Source: Flavobacterium psychrophilum
Lineage (GTDB): Bacteria; Bacteroidota; Bacteroidia; Flavobacteriales; Flavobacteriaceae
Length of the DNA stretch: 14,295 nt
Direction of reading: 5' to 3'
NCBI GenBank assembly: GCA_022730285.1
Contig: DZCQ01000019.1
Coordinates: 1-14,295, forward strand
Shown piece by piece: positions 1 through 7,619 of this stretch. Within the stretch, counting starts at the first letter, position 1, and every line of letters begins with the position of its first letter. The notes below the pieces were generated by a model, which saw only the letters and a program-made list of their open reading frames with translations, was not told the DNA's origin and did no database searches. Made by a program: the position numbers and the translations under genes.

Positions 1-11
1 CAATCCAACCT

Positions 12-42
12 ATCCTATCAGGATTTCAAAACCTGTTAAGGT
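12..42. repeat. Imperfect palindrome before metH
   Basis: A 31-bp imperfect inverted repeat centred on base 27. The core arms CAGGATTT (19-26) and AAAACCTG (28-35) differ by one mismatch, and pairing continues with gaps out to bases 12 and 42. In RNA it would form a CAGG/CCTG stem with a nine-base loop. It lies just upstream of the metH start and is not followed by a T run, so it is a poor terminator. It resembles the CAGGTTTT-n-AAAACCTG type of intergenic palindrome that I recall as common in flavobacterial genomes. That family link is from memory and unverified. Confidence 0.4.
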
Positions 43-56
43 TAATTAAAATAAAA

Positions 57-2735
57 ATGTCAAGAACAAACAAAATAAATTTACAACTATCAGGTTTAGA
101 GCCACTTTTCGTTACCGAAGAATCTATTTTCGTTAATGTTGGAGAACGGACTAATGTTACTGGTTCTCGCAAATTTCTTCGATTAATAAAAGAAGAGAAA
201 TACGATGAAGCACTTTCTGTTGCAAGAGAACAGGTAGAAGGCGGTGCTCAAATTATCGATATTAATATGGACGAAGGTATGCTTGATGGCGTATTTGCTA
301 TGTCCAAATTTTTAAATCTTATAGCAGCAGAACCAGATATTGCTAGAGTTCCAGTAATGATAGACAGTTCTAAATGGGAAATTATCGAGGCTGGTTTGCA
401 AATAATTCAAGGCAAAGGTGTTGTAAATTCCATTTCGTTAAAAGAAGGAAAAGAAACTTTTATTCATCATGCCAAATTAATAAAAAGATATGGTGCAGCA
501 GTAATTGTGATGGCTTTTGATGAAAATGGGCAAGCAGATACTTACGAAAGACGTATCGAAATTTGCAAAAAAAGCTATGATATATTAGTCAATGAAGTCC
601 ATTTTCCTGCACAAGACATTATTTTTGACCCGAATATCTTTCCTGTTGCGACAGGAATGGACGAGCATAAAAACAATGCGGTAGATTTTTTTAGAGCCAC
701 AAAATGGATTCGAGAAAATTTGCCGTATGCCAATATTTCTGGTGGTGTGAGCAATGTTTCGTTTTCATTTCGAGGTAACGATAAAGTACGTGAAGCAATG
801 CATTCGGCATTTTTGTATCATGCCATTCAAAATGGAATGACTATGGGAATTGTAAACCCAGAAATGCTTGAGATTTATGATGAAATTGATAAAGTTTTGC
901 TAGAACATGTCGAAGATGTTTTGCTTAATCGTCGTGACGATGCTACAGAACGTTTGCTAGATTTAGCCGAAACATTTAAAGGTGATTTTAAAGTAAACGA
1001 AAAAGCAATTGCCGAATGGAGAAATGAAACAGTTCAAGACAAAATAACACATTCTTTGGTTAAAGGAATTGACGAGTTTATAGAAATTGATGTAGAAGAA
1101 GCAAGATTACAATCGGCAAAAGCCATAGAAGTTATCGAAATAAATTTAATGAACGGAATGAATGTGGTGGGCGATTTATTTGGTTCGGGAAAAATGTTTC
1201 TGCCACAAGTAGTAAAATCAGCACGTGTCATGAAAAAAGCAGTGGCGTATCTTCTGCCATTCATCGAACTTGAAAAAGATGATTCGTCCTCTAATAGCAA
1301 TGGGAAAATTTTAATGGCAACCGTTAAAGGCGATGTTCACGATATCGGAAAAAATATTGTTGCGGTTGTATTGGCTTGTAATAATTTCGAAATCATTGAT
1401 TTAGGTGTAATGGTTCCGCCAGAAAAAATTATTCAAACAGCAATAGAACACAATGTAGATATTATTGGATTAAGCGGACTGATTACTCCATCATTAGACG
1501 AAATGGTTTATTTAGCAAAAGAAATGGACAAATTAAACATCAAAATTCCAATGATGATTGGTGGTGCCACAACATCTCGGGCCCACACTGCCGTAAAAAT
1601 TGCTCCAGAATATAACGCAACTGTTGTACATGTTAACGATGCTTCTAGGGCTGTAACTGTTGCAAGTAATTTATTGCAAACCGATACGAAAAAAACCTAT
1701 ACGAAAAATATTCATGAAGAATATACTAAACTACGAGAAGGATATTTAAACCGTAGTAAAGACAAAAATTTTCTTTCTATTGAAGAAGCACGTAAAAACA
1801 AATTACAACTAGATTGGAACAATTTTGAACCTGCGAAGCCTAATTTTGTTGGCACAAAAATAATAAAAACAGAACTTTCTGATTTAGTCGATTTTATAGA
1901 CTGGACACCCTTTTTTAATTCATGGCAGTTATTTGGAAAATACCCTGCAATACTTACTGATGAAATTGTAGGTGAACAAGCAACCAATTTATTTGCCGAT
2001 GCACAAAAAATGCTAAAACAAATGGTTGCCGAAAAATGGTTGACAGCCAAAGGAGTAGTAGGGATTTTTCCAGCAAATACAATAAATGACGATGATATTG
2101 AACTAACAACCGATAGCCTAGAACCTACAACCTTTTTAACTCTCAGACAACAATCGCAAAAAACGGCAGGAGCGTCTAATATTGCTTTGGCAGATTTTAT
2201 CGCTCCAAAAAACACTAAAAAACAAGATTATATGGGTTGTTTTTGTGTAACAACAGGTTTTGGAGTTGATGAAAAAGCTACCGAATTTGAAAAACAATTA
2301 GACGATTATAATTCGATAATGGTAAAAGCACTAGCAGACAGATTTGCCGAAGCATTTGCCGAACATTTACATCTTAAAGTACGAAAAGAAATTTGGGGAT
2401 ATAATTCAAATGAGAATTTAAGCAATCAAGATTTAATTTCCGAGGAATACATGGGTATTCGTCCCGCACCAGGTTATCCTGCATGTCCAGACCATCTTGA
2501 GAAACCTACCATTTTTAAATTATTAGAAGTAGAAAAAAATATTGGTGTTACCTTAACCGAAAGTATGGCAATGTGGCCAGCATCATCGGTTTCTGGATAT
2601 TATTTTGCCAATCCAAGCAGTAAATACTTTGGTCTTGGCAAAATAAAAGAGGATCAAGTAAAAGATTATGCAAAACGAAGAGGGATTACAACCGAAGTAG
2701 CAACCAAATGGCTTTCGCCGAATATAGCAGATTAA
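57..2735 (+). CDS. metH: Methionine synthase, B12-dependent, folate/cobalamin/activation part of a split MetH
   Basis: Transfers the methyl group of 5-methyltetrahydrofolate to homocysteine through cobalamin, in the cytoplasm. At 892 residues it lacks the roughly 330-residue N-terminal homocysteine domain of full-length MetH (about 1,230 residues in E. coli). It opens directly with the pterin-binding domain (GERTNVTGS from residue 29). The cobalamin cap and Rossmann domains follow, with the base-off motif D426-V-H428-D-I-G431, where H428 is the expected cobalt ligand. The C-terminal activation domain carries the SAM motif [10 protein letters not shown] from residue 802. The homocysteine half should be a separate gene, probably just upstream and outside the window; this split arrangement is known in Bacteroidota. 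The ATG at 57 gives the usual short lead before the conserved SGLEPL segment. metF follows after 19 bp, so the two form an operon that makes and uses methyl-THF. Confidence 0.95.
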   Translation: MSRTNKINLQLSGLEPLFVTEESIFVNVGERTNVTGSRKFLRLIKEEKYDEALSVAREQVEGGAQIIDINMDEGMLDGVFAMSKFLNLIAAEPDIARVPVMIDSSKWEIIEAGLQIIQGKGVVNSISLKEGKETFIHHAKLIKRYGAAVIVMAFDENGQADTYERRIEICKKSYDILVNEVHFPAQDIIFDPNIFPVATGMDEHKNNAVDFFRATKWIRENLPYANISGGVSNVSFSFRGNDKVREAMHSAFLYHAIQNGMTMGIVNPEMLEIYDEIDKVLLEHVEDVLLNRRDDATERLLDLAETFKGDFKVNEKAIAEWRNETVQDKITHSLVKGIDEFIEIDVEEARLQSAKAIEVIEINLMNGMNVVGDLFGSGKMFLPQVVKSARVMKKAVAYLLPFIELEKDDSSSNSNGKILMATVKGDVHDIGKNIVAVVLACNNFEIIDLGVMVPPEKIIQTAIEHNVDIIGLSGLITPSLDEMVYLAKEMDKLNIKIPMMIGGATTSRAHTAVKIAPEYNATVVHVNDASRAVTVASNLLQTDTKKTYTKNIHEEYTKLREGYLNRSKDKNFLSIEEARKNKLQLDWNNFEPAKPNFVGTKIIKTELSDLVDFIDWTPFFNSWQLFGKYPAILTDEIVGEQATNLFADAQKMLKQMVAEKWLTAKGVVGIFPANTINDDDIELTTDSLEPTTFLTLRQQSQKTAGASNIALADFIAPKNTKKQDYMGCFCVTTGFGVDEKATEFEKQLDDYNSIMVKALADRFAEAFAEHLHLKVRKEIWGYNSNENLSNQDLISEEYMGIRPAPGYPACPDHLEKPTIFKLLEVEKNIGVTLTESMAMWPASSVSGYYFANPSSKYFGLGKIKEDQVKDYAKRRGITTEVATKWLSPNIAD

Positions 2736-2754
2736 TTAGTCATAAAATCTTAAA

Positions 2755-3711
2755 ATGAAAGTAACAGACCACATAAATAATGCAAAAGATAAAACATTAT
2801 TCTCGTTCGAAATCATTCCACCTCAAAAAGGGAAAAGCATTCAAGAATTATATGATAATATCGAGCCATTAATGGATTTCAAACCGCCTTTTATTGATGT
2901 AACCACCTCTCGTGAAGAATTTATATACATCGATAAAGGCAACGGATTGCTCGACAAAAAGCTTACCAGAATGCGTCCTGGAACATTGGGTATTTGTGCC
3001 GCCATTCAGCATAAGTATGATGTAGATACGATTCCACATATTTTGTGTGGTGGTTTTACCAAAGAAGAAACTGAATATCTTTTGGTCGATTGTCATTATC
3101 TTGGTATAGACAACGTGATGGCTTTGCGTGGCGATGCAATGAAAGACGAACAATATTTCACTCCTACAAAAGGTGGGAATATCTTTGCATCAAATTTAGT
3201 GAAGCAAATTGCAAATCTTAATAAAGGAAAATATCTGCATGATGTTTTAGATGTAAACAACAGACCTGATTTTTGTATTGGTGTGGCTGGATATCCCGAA
3301 AAACATTTGGAATCACCATCATTACAATCTGATTTAAAACGATTGAAAGAAAAAGTAGAGGCAGGTGCCGATTATGTAGTTACACAAATGTTTTTTGATA
3401 ATGCCAAATATTTTGAATTTGTAGCCAAAGCACGAGAAATGGGCATTACAGTGCCTATCATTCCAGGGATAAAGCCTATTGCTACACCAAGACATTTACA
3501 AATTTTACCTCAAATTTTCCGTATTGATTTGCCCGAAGACTTAATCAATGCAATTGAAAACTGTAACACTCCAGCAGCCGTTCGTCAAGTTGGAATTGAA
3601 TGGGCAATACAACAATCGTTAGAATTAAAGGAGGCTGGTGTGTCTGTATTGCATTATTATTCGATGGGTAAAAGTGAAAACATAAAACAAATTGCAACTG
3701 CTGTTTTTTAA
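2755..3711 (+). CDS. metF: 5,10-methylenetetrahydrofolate reductase
   Basis: Flavoenzyme that reduces 5,10-methylene-THF to 5-methyl-THF, the methyl donor for the adjacent MetH. The 318-residue protein is one TIM barrel, somewhat longer than the 296-residue E. coli enzyme. Family landmarks are FSFEIIPP near the N-terminus, where E19 matches the catalytic glutamate (E28 in E. coli), and ALRGD ending at D127, matching the folate/flavin-contacting aspartate (D120). The segment GADYVVTQMFFD and the later PGIKPI are also typical. The gene lies 19 bp after metH and 15 bp before dtd, all on the same strand with no room for terminators, so co-transcription is very likely. FAD binding is inferred from the family. 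Confidence 0.96.
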   Translation: MKVTDHINNAKDKTLFSFEIIPPQKGKSIQELYDNIEPLMDFKPPFIDVTTSREEFIYIDKGNGLLDKKLTRMRPGTLGICAAIQHKYDVDTIPHILCGGFTKEETEYLLVDCHYLGIDNVMALRGDAMKDEQYFTPTKGGNIFASNLVKQIANLNKGKYLHDVLDVNNRPDFCIGVAGYPEKHLESPSLQSDLKRLKEKVEAGADYVVTQMFFDNAKYFEFVAKAREMGITVPIIPGIKPIATPRHLQILPQIFRIDLPEDLINAIENCNTPAAVRQVGIEWAIQQSLELKEAGVSVLHYYSMGKSENIKQIATAVF

Positions 3712-3726
3712 CCAAAATATAAAATT

Positions 3727-4179
3727 TTGAAAGTAGTTATACAAAGGGTTTTAGAAGCAAGTGTAAAAGTAGAAGACAATATTGTTGCGAGCATAAAGTC
3801 TGGCTTGCTAGTTTTAGTAGGAATAGAAGATTTAGACACCATTGAAGATATAAAATGGTTAAGCAACAAAATTGTTAATTTGCGTATTTTTTCGGATAAG
3901 GATATGGTAATGAATTTATCTGTAAAAGAAATTTTAGGAGATATAATTATTGTATCCCAATTTACACTTCATGCTTTGACAAAAAAAGGAAACAGACCTT
4001 CCTATATCAAAGCGTCAAAGCCAGAGATAGCAATCCCATTGTACGAAAAATTTATCGAACAAATAACAGTAGATCTTGGGAAAAAACCACAAACAGGTAT
4101 TTTTGGTGCTGACATGCAAATTTCCTTGACTAACGATGGACCTGTAACCATCGTTATAGATAGTAAAAATAGAAAGTAA
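3727..4179 (+). CDS. dtd: D-aminoacyl-tRNA deacylase
   Basis: Hydrolyses D-amino acids (and glycine mischarged on tRNA-Ala) from tRNA, a homodimeric proofreading enzyme of the cytoplasm. The length of 150 residues is normal. The active-site strand SQFTL lies at residues 77-81 and the cross-subunit Gly-cisPro motif at G138-P139 within NDGPVT; both agree with the E. coli numbering to within one residue. The start is a TTG codon at 3727. It is chosen because the protein then begins MKVVIQRV, exactly like the family, and no ATG or GTG start lies nearby. The gene follows metF by 15 bp and is the last gene of the met operon. The function has no direct link to methionine synthesis, so this looks like a convenience operon. 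Confidence 0.93.
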   Translation: MKVVIQRVLEASVKVEDNIVASIKSGLLVLVGIEDLDTIEDIKWLSNKIVNLRIFSDKDMVMNLSVKEILGDIIIVSQFTLHALTKKGNRPSYIKASKPEIAIPLYEKFIEQITVDLGKKPQTGIFGADMQISLTNDGPVTIVIDSKNRK

Positions 4180-4211
4180 TTTTTCTGTTCTTTTGCTTTA
4201 AAAAAATACTA

Positions 4212-4244
4212 TTGCTGTAAATAGATTATAAAGTTGTAATTTTG
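4212..4244 (+). promoter_or_regulatory. Candidate Bacteroidota-type promoter for rsgA
   Basis: A TTG at 4212-4214 and TAATTTTG at 4237-4244 fit the TTG / TAnnTTTG promoter pattern of Bacteroidota, with a 22-bp spacer that is at the long end of the usual range. It lies in the 84-bp gap between dtd and rsgA, with the start codon 19 bp beyond the box. No hairpin terminator for dtd is visible, so read-through from the met operon is also possible. Confidence 0.42.
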
Positions 4245-4263
4245 TTCCTTTTAAGCTAAAAAA

Positions 4264-5250
4264 ATGATAGGACTTGTTTATAAATCTACGGGTAGTTGGT
4301 ACACGATAAAAACTGTAGAAGATACATTTTTAGAATGTCGGATAAAAGGAAAATTTCGTATAAAAGGAATTAAAAGTACCAACCCTATTGCGGTTGGCGA
4401 TGTGGTAGATTATGAACTAGACAACACATCTGATGTAGTAACTGGAACTATCACCCATATTCATGACAGAAAAAATTATATTGTAAGAAAATCGGTTAAT
4501 TTATCGCATCAAATGCACATAATTGCTGCAAATTTAGATTATGTTTTTCTTTTAATAACTATTAATAATCCTCCAACTACAACCCATTTTATCGATCGAT
4601 TTTTAGTTACTGCCGAAGCGTATGGCATAGAAACCGTCTTAGTATTTAACAAAATAGATACTTTTGACGAAAATATGTTAAATGAGCAATTGTATTTACA
4701 ACATATTTATCAAAAAATTGGATATAAATGTCTTAGAGTTTCTGCAATAAATAATACGGGAATAGACGATTTGAAACAGTTTATGATAGAAAAAATAACC
4801 ATGTTTTCTGGACATTCTGGAGTGGGGAAATCTACACTTGTAAATGCCTTAGAACCTAGTTTGCATTTAAAAACAAAAACAATTTCCGATCAAAGCAAGC
4901 AAGGACAACACACTACTACTTTTGCCGAAATGTACGATTTAAGTTTTAATGCTAAAATAATAGACACTCCTGGAATTAAAGGTTTTGGTATTGTGGATAT
5001 GGAAAAAGAAGAAATTAGTGGCTATTTTCCAGAGTTTTTTAAATTGAAAGACAAGTGTAAATTTAACAATTGTTTGCACAAAGAAGAACCAAAATGTGCC
5101 ATTAAAGATGCTTTAGAAAAAGAAGAAATTTCTTGGTCTAGGTACGATAGTTATTTAAAAATACTAGAAGGAGATGATGAAACCTATCGGGTAGATATAT
5201 ACAATCAAGATAGAATTGCTAGTGATGAAACTAGGAACAAAACCTCATAA
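4264..5250 (+). CDS. rsgA: Ribosome small-subunit-dependent GTPase A
   Basis: GTPase that aids late maturation of the 30S ribosomal subunit. The 328-residue protein shows the circularly permuted G-domain order that defines the family. An N-terminal OB-fold comes first (about residues 1-75), followed by G4 NKID at 129-132, then G1 GHSGVGKST at 183-191, then G3 DTPG at 234-237. A C-terminal zinc site has the pattern C265-x4-C270-x-H272-x5-C278. All key residues are present. The gene is separated from dtd by 84 bp and probably has its own promoter. Its stop codon is one base from the stop of the convergent FAD oxidoreductase gene, with no terminator between them. Confidence 0.96.
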   Translation: MIGLVYKSTGSWYTIKTVEDTFLECRIKGKFRIKGIKSTNPIAVGDVVDYELDNTSDVVTGTITHIHDRKNYIVRKSVNLSHQMHIIAANLDYVFLLITINNPPTTTHFIDRFLVTAEAYGIETVLVFNKIDTFDENMLNEQLYLQHIYQKIGYKCLRVSAINNTGIDDLKQFMIEKITMFSGHSGVGKSTLVNALEPSLHLKTKTISDQSKQGQHTTTFAEMYDLSFNAKIIDTPGIKGFGIVDMEKEEISGYFPEFFKLKDKCKFNNCLHKEEPKCAIKDALEKEEISWSRYDSYLKILEGDDETYRVDIYNQDRIASDETRNKTS

Positions 5251-5251
5251 A

Positions 5252-6364
5252 CTAAGTCATATTTCCTAATTCATAGCCAACTAAACTACCAATAGCAACT
5301 CCCATGCCTCCTAGACGAACGCCACAAAAAACATTTGTAGAAAGAGCTTTTACAATAGGACTTTTACTTTCTCCAACTCCCATAATTCCACTCCAACGAT
5401 GAGCAATTTTAACTTCTTGTTTAGGAAGAATTACAGTTTTTAGAATCTCTTCTAATTTGTTTTGGATAAGAGGTGTTTCTCCAAAACTTGTTGTTGTTTC
5501 TGTTTTAAAATCCATATTTCTCCCTCCCCCAAAAAGTATTCTATTATTGATATTTCTAAAATAATAATACCCTTGATCTAGATGAAAAGTTCCCTTTATG
5601 TGTAAATTTTTAATAGGTTCTGTTATTAAAACCTGTGCTCTAGCAGGTTTAACAGCATTGTTCGTAATCTCTGCTGCAAAGCCATTTGTTGCAAAAAAAA
5701 GATTTTTAGTTTTAAAAGAAAAATAGTTTACTTCCACATCTACACAAATGCCATTGTCATAAAAATTAGAAACTTTCTGGTTATTTAATATCAAAATTCC
5801 TTTGCTATATGCTAGTTGTAACAAAGCTTGCATCATTTTTCCTGTGTCTATTTGCCCTTCAAAGGGATTGAATATTATATTTTCCTTGATATTATTAAAT
5901 GCAAATAAATTTGACTTTTTCTCAAAAACGGACGATTTAAAAATAGGGTTTAAAATGTCGTTTATAAATGGTAGTTTTTCGAGGCAATCGTTATATATTG
6001 TATTTTCCTTTTTTAAAAATAGTTCATATCCACCATATTGCTTAAAATCTATTGCATTGTCGCCTAGCCTATTTCGTAAAATTTGCAATCCATGCCATCT
6101 TCTTTGTACTAAATCTGCCACTTCTTGTTCTGTACTGTTTCTTATATCTTCAAGTATTTCTGATATGCTTCCAAAGCATGCAAAACCAGCATTTTTGGTA
6201 CTTGCTCCCTCTGGTAGTAACCCTTTTTCTAGGATAAGAATTTTACTTGACGGAAATTTTTCTCGTAATTGCAATGCAGCATGTAGTCCAACTATACCAC
6301 TTCCAACAATTGTATAATCAACATTTTGAAACCATGTGTTTAATTCCCAATAGCTAAAACTCAT
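5252..6364 (-). CDS. FAD-dependent oxidoreductase, DAO (D-amino acid / glycine oxidase-like) family
   Basis: A 370-residue flavoprotein with an N-terminal Rossmann fold. The dinucleotide motif GSGIVG lies at residues 21-26 and an acidic residue, E46 (ILILEKG), is placed to bind the ribose of FAD. STKNAG after it is the usual second FAD contact. The C-terminal part (RWSGIMG, then GVRLGGMGVAIG) matches the DAO-fold flavin-binding ending. There is no signal peptide, so it is likely cytoplasmic. The substrate cannot be named; glycine, sarcosine or D-amino acid oxidation, or amine dehydrogenation, are family possibilities. Its ATG overlaps the stop of the upstream histidine kinase gene in an ATGA, so the two are probably translationally coupled. 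The family assignment is firm, the reaction unknown. Confidence 0.85.
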   Translation of the reverse strand: MSFSYWELNTWFQNVDYTIVGSGIVGLHAALQLREKFPSSKILILEKGLLPEGASTKNAGFACFGSISEILEDIRNSTEQEVADLVQRRWHGLQILRNRLGDNAIDFKQYGGYELFLKKENTIYNDCLEKLPFINDILNPIFKSSVFEKKSNLFAFNNIKENIIFNPFEGQIDTGKMMQALLQLAYSKGILILNNQKVSNFYDNGICVDVEVNYFSFKTKNLFFATNGFAAEITNNAVKPARAQVLITEPIKNLHIKGTFHLDQGYYYFRNINNRILFGGGRNMDFKTETTTSFGETPLIQNKLEEILKTVILPKQEVKIAHRWSGIMGVGESKSPIVKALSTNVFCGVRLGGMGVAIGSLVGYELGNMT

Positions 6365-7506
6365 CTTTTATAAATTATTTCAATTGTTGTTCCTTTTCCA
6401 ATTTCAGATTGTAGCACTTTTATTTTTCCGTTATGATATTCCTCCACAATCCTTTTTGTTAAAGATAATCCAAGCCCCCAACCTCTTTTTTTGGTTGTAA
6501 ATCCGGGTTCAAATACCTTTTGAAATTGATTTTTGGGTATTCCTTTGCCGGTATCGGTTATTTGTATTTTGCTAAAAGTGCCATCATCTTGAATAGTTAC
6601 ATCAATGCTTCCTTTTCCCTTCATGGCATCTATTGCATTTTTAACTAAATTTTCTATCGTCCAGCTATGTAATGTTGGGTTTATTAATATTGGAATAGGG
6701 TAGTCTGGTGCTCTGAATGTAAAAATTATTTGTTTAGAGAATCTGGATTGCAAATATTCATATGCTTGTTTGGTTTCTTGAATTAACTCTTTGTGTTCTA
6801 CTAATGGTTCAGAGCCAATTTTAGAAAATCTATCTGCAATGGTTTGTAATCTTACTATATCTTTTTCAATTTCTTCAATTGTTGTGGCATCTACCTCATC
6901 GGCTTTCATAATCTCTACCCAACCAATTAGGGAAGATAATGGAGTTCCTATTTGATGTGCTGTTTCTTTCGCCATTCCTGCCCATAGTTTGTTTTGCACC
7001 GATATTTTGTTGGTTTTGTAGTAATTGTACACCAAGGCAGCAAATAGAAATATAATTAAGAGCAAGGCTATTGGATAATATTTTAACTTAGTAAGGAGCG
7101 GGGAATTTGCGTAATATAAATATTGGTATTTTCCCTTATCGTATTCAATTATTATCGGTTTATTGCTTTCTTTAAAATATTCTAAAAGTTTTTTTGCTTC
7201 TACTGCATTTTTAATTTTATTTTCGTCAATATTAGTACTTCCTAAAATACTGTCGTTTTTATTTACTAAAATAATAGGAATGGTGGTATTGTTCGAAATT
7301 ATTTGCAAGGGCAAATCTACATCTGTGTTGTCTGTTGCGGTAATTATGGCTTTTTGAGCAGTTGCCCAAACTTCCATTTTAATTCTTTCTTCATTTTTAA
7401 AAATTTGAAAAAAAGTATAGGTATTCCATAAAATCAAAATAGTAATGAAGAAGGAAGATATTATTAAAAACCATCGTGTTGTGCCTATTTTGCTAGAAAA
7501 ATTCAT
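6361..7506 (-). CDS. Membrane sensor histidine kinase (orphan)
   Basis: A 381-residue sensor kinase when started at the ATG at 7506. Transmembrane segments lie near residues 12-33 and 143-163 and enclose a roughly 110-residue periplasmic sensor region of unrecognised fold. The H-box has the phospho-acceptor H184 in AHQIGTPLSSL. The ATPase domain follows with the N box ENLVKNAIDAM (about 285-295), G1 DTGKGIP (about 318-324) and G2 GWGLGLSLTKR. All catalytic elements are present, so it should be active. An in-frame ATG at 7539 would add 11 residues, but it lies upstream of the best promoter box (7527-7534), so 7506 is preferred. No response regulator gene is in the window. The downstream FAD oxidoreductase overlaps by 4 bp. 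Confidence 0.9.
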   Translation of the reverse strand: MNFSSKIGTTRWFLIISSFFITILILWNTYTFFQIFKNEERIKMEVWATAQKAIITATDNTDVDLPLQIISNNTTIPIILVNKNDSILGSTNIDENKIKNAVEAKKLLEYFKESNKPIIIEYDKGKYQYLYYANSPLLTKLKYYPIALLLIIFLFAALVYNYYKTNKISVQNKLWAGMAKETAHQIGTPLSSLIGWVEIMKADEVDATTIEEIEKDIVRLQTIADRFSKIGSEPLVEHKELIQETKQAYEYLQSRFSKQIIFTFRAPDYPIPILINPTLHSWTIENLVKNAIDAMKGKGSIDVTIQDDGTFSKIQITDTGKGIPKNQFQKVFEPGFTTKKRGWGLGLSLTKRIVEEYHNGKIKVLQSEIGKGTTIEIIYKR

Positions 7507-7526
7507 TGTTTTGTATCTAATAATAA

Positions 7527-7556
7527 CAAATATACTCAAATGTTTTATAAAAGCAA
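7527..7556 (-). promoter_or_regulatory. Promoter of the histidine kinase / oxidoreductase pair
   Basis: Read on the minus strand, TTG (7556-7554), a 19-bp spacer and TATATTTG (7534-7527) match the Bacteroidota TTG / TAnnTTTG consensus exactly. Transcription would start near 7520, about 15 bases before the ATG at 7506. The upstream TTG element lies inside the U-run of the terminator of the preceding gene. Confidence 0.6.
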
Positions 7557-7585
7557 AAAACCGTCTTATTGCTAAGACGGTTTTT
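7555..7585. terminator. Rho-independent terminator of the TonB receptor gene
   Basis: A perfect 8-bp stem, CCGTCTTA (7561-7568) and TAAGACGG (7573-7580), has a 4-base loop. It is flanked by six A on one side and five T on the other, so it could work in either direction. It sits 34 bp after the stop of the TonB-dependent receptor gene (minus strand), whose transcript would end in the U-run at 7560-7555. It isolates the receptor from the kinase pair. Confidence 0.88.
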
Positions 7586-7619
7586 AGTATAATACTGAGT
7601 TATGTATTTTGGATATTTC

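Noticed and set aside
1..56. In-frame open codons upstream of the metH ATG, suggesting a longer protein or a fused homocysteine domain
   Set aside because: Only about 18 codons are visible, they contain the palindrome and no homocysteine-domain residues, and the ATG at 57 agrees with the normal family N-terminus.
1712..2215. Long open frame (167 codons) on the minus strand inside metH
   Set aside because: A shadow frame antisense to a conserved coding region, with no recognisable domain and no promoter; the other short antisense frames in the window are rejected for the same reason.
5629..5650. Perfect inverted repeat AAACCTG / CAGGTTT with an 8-base loop, similar to the palindrome before metH
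   Set aside because: It lies inside the FAD oxidoreductase gene and encodes the segment KPARAQV, which looks like a conserved stretch of the family, so the symmetry is most simply a coding coincidence.
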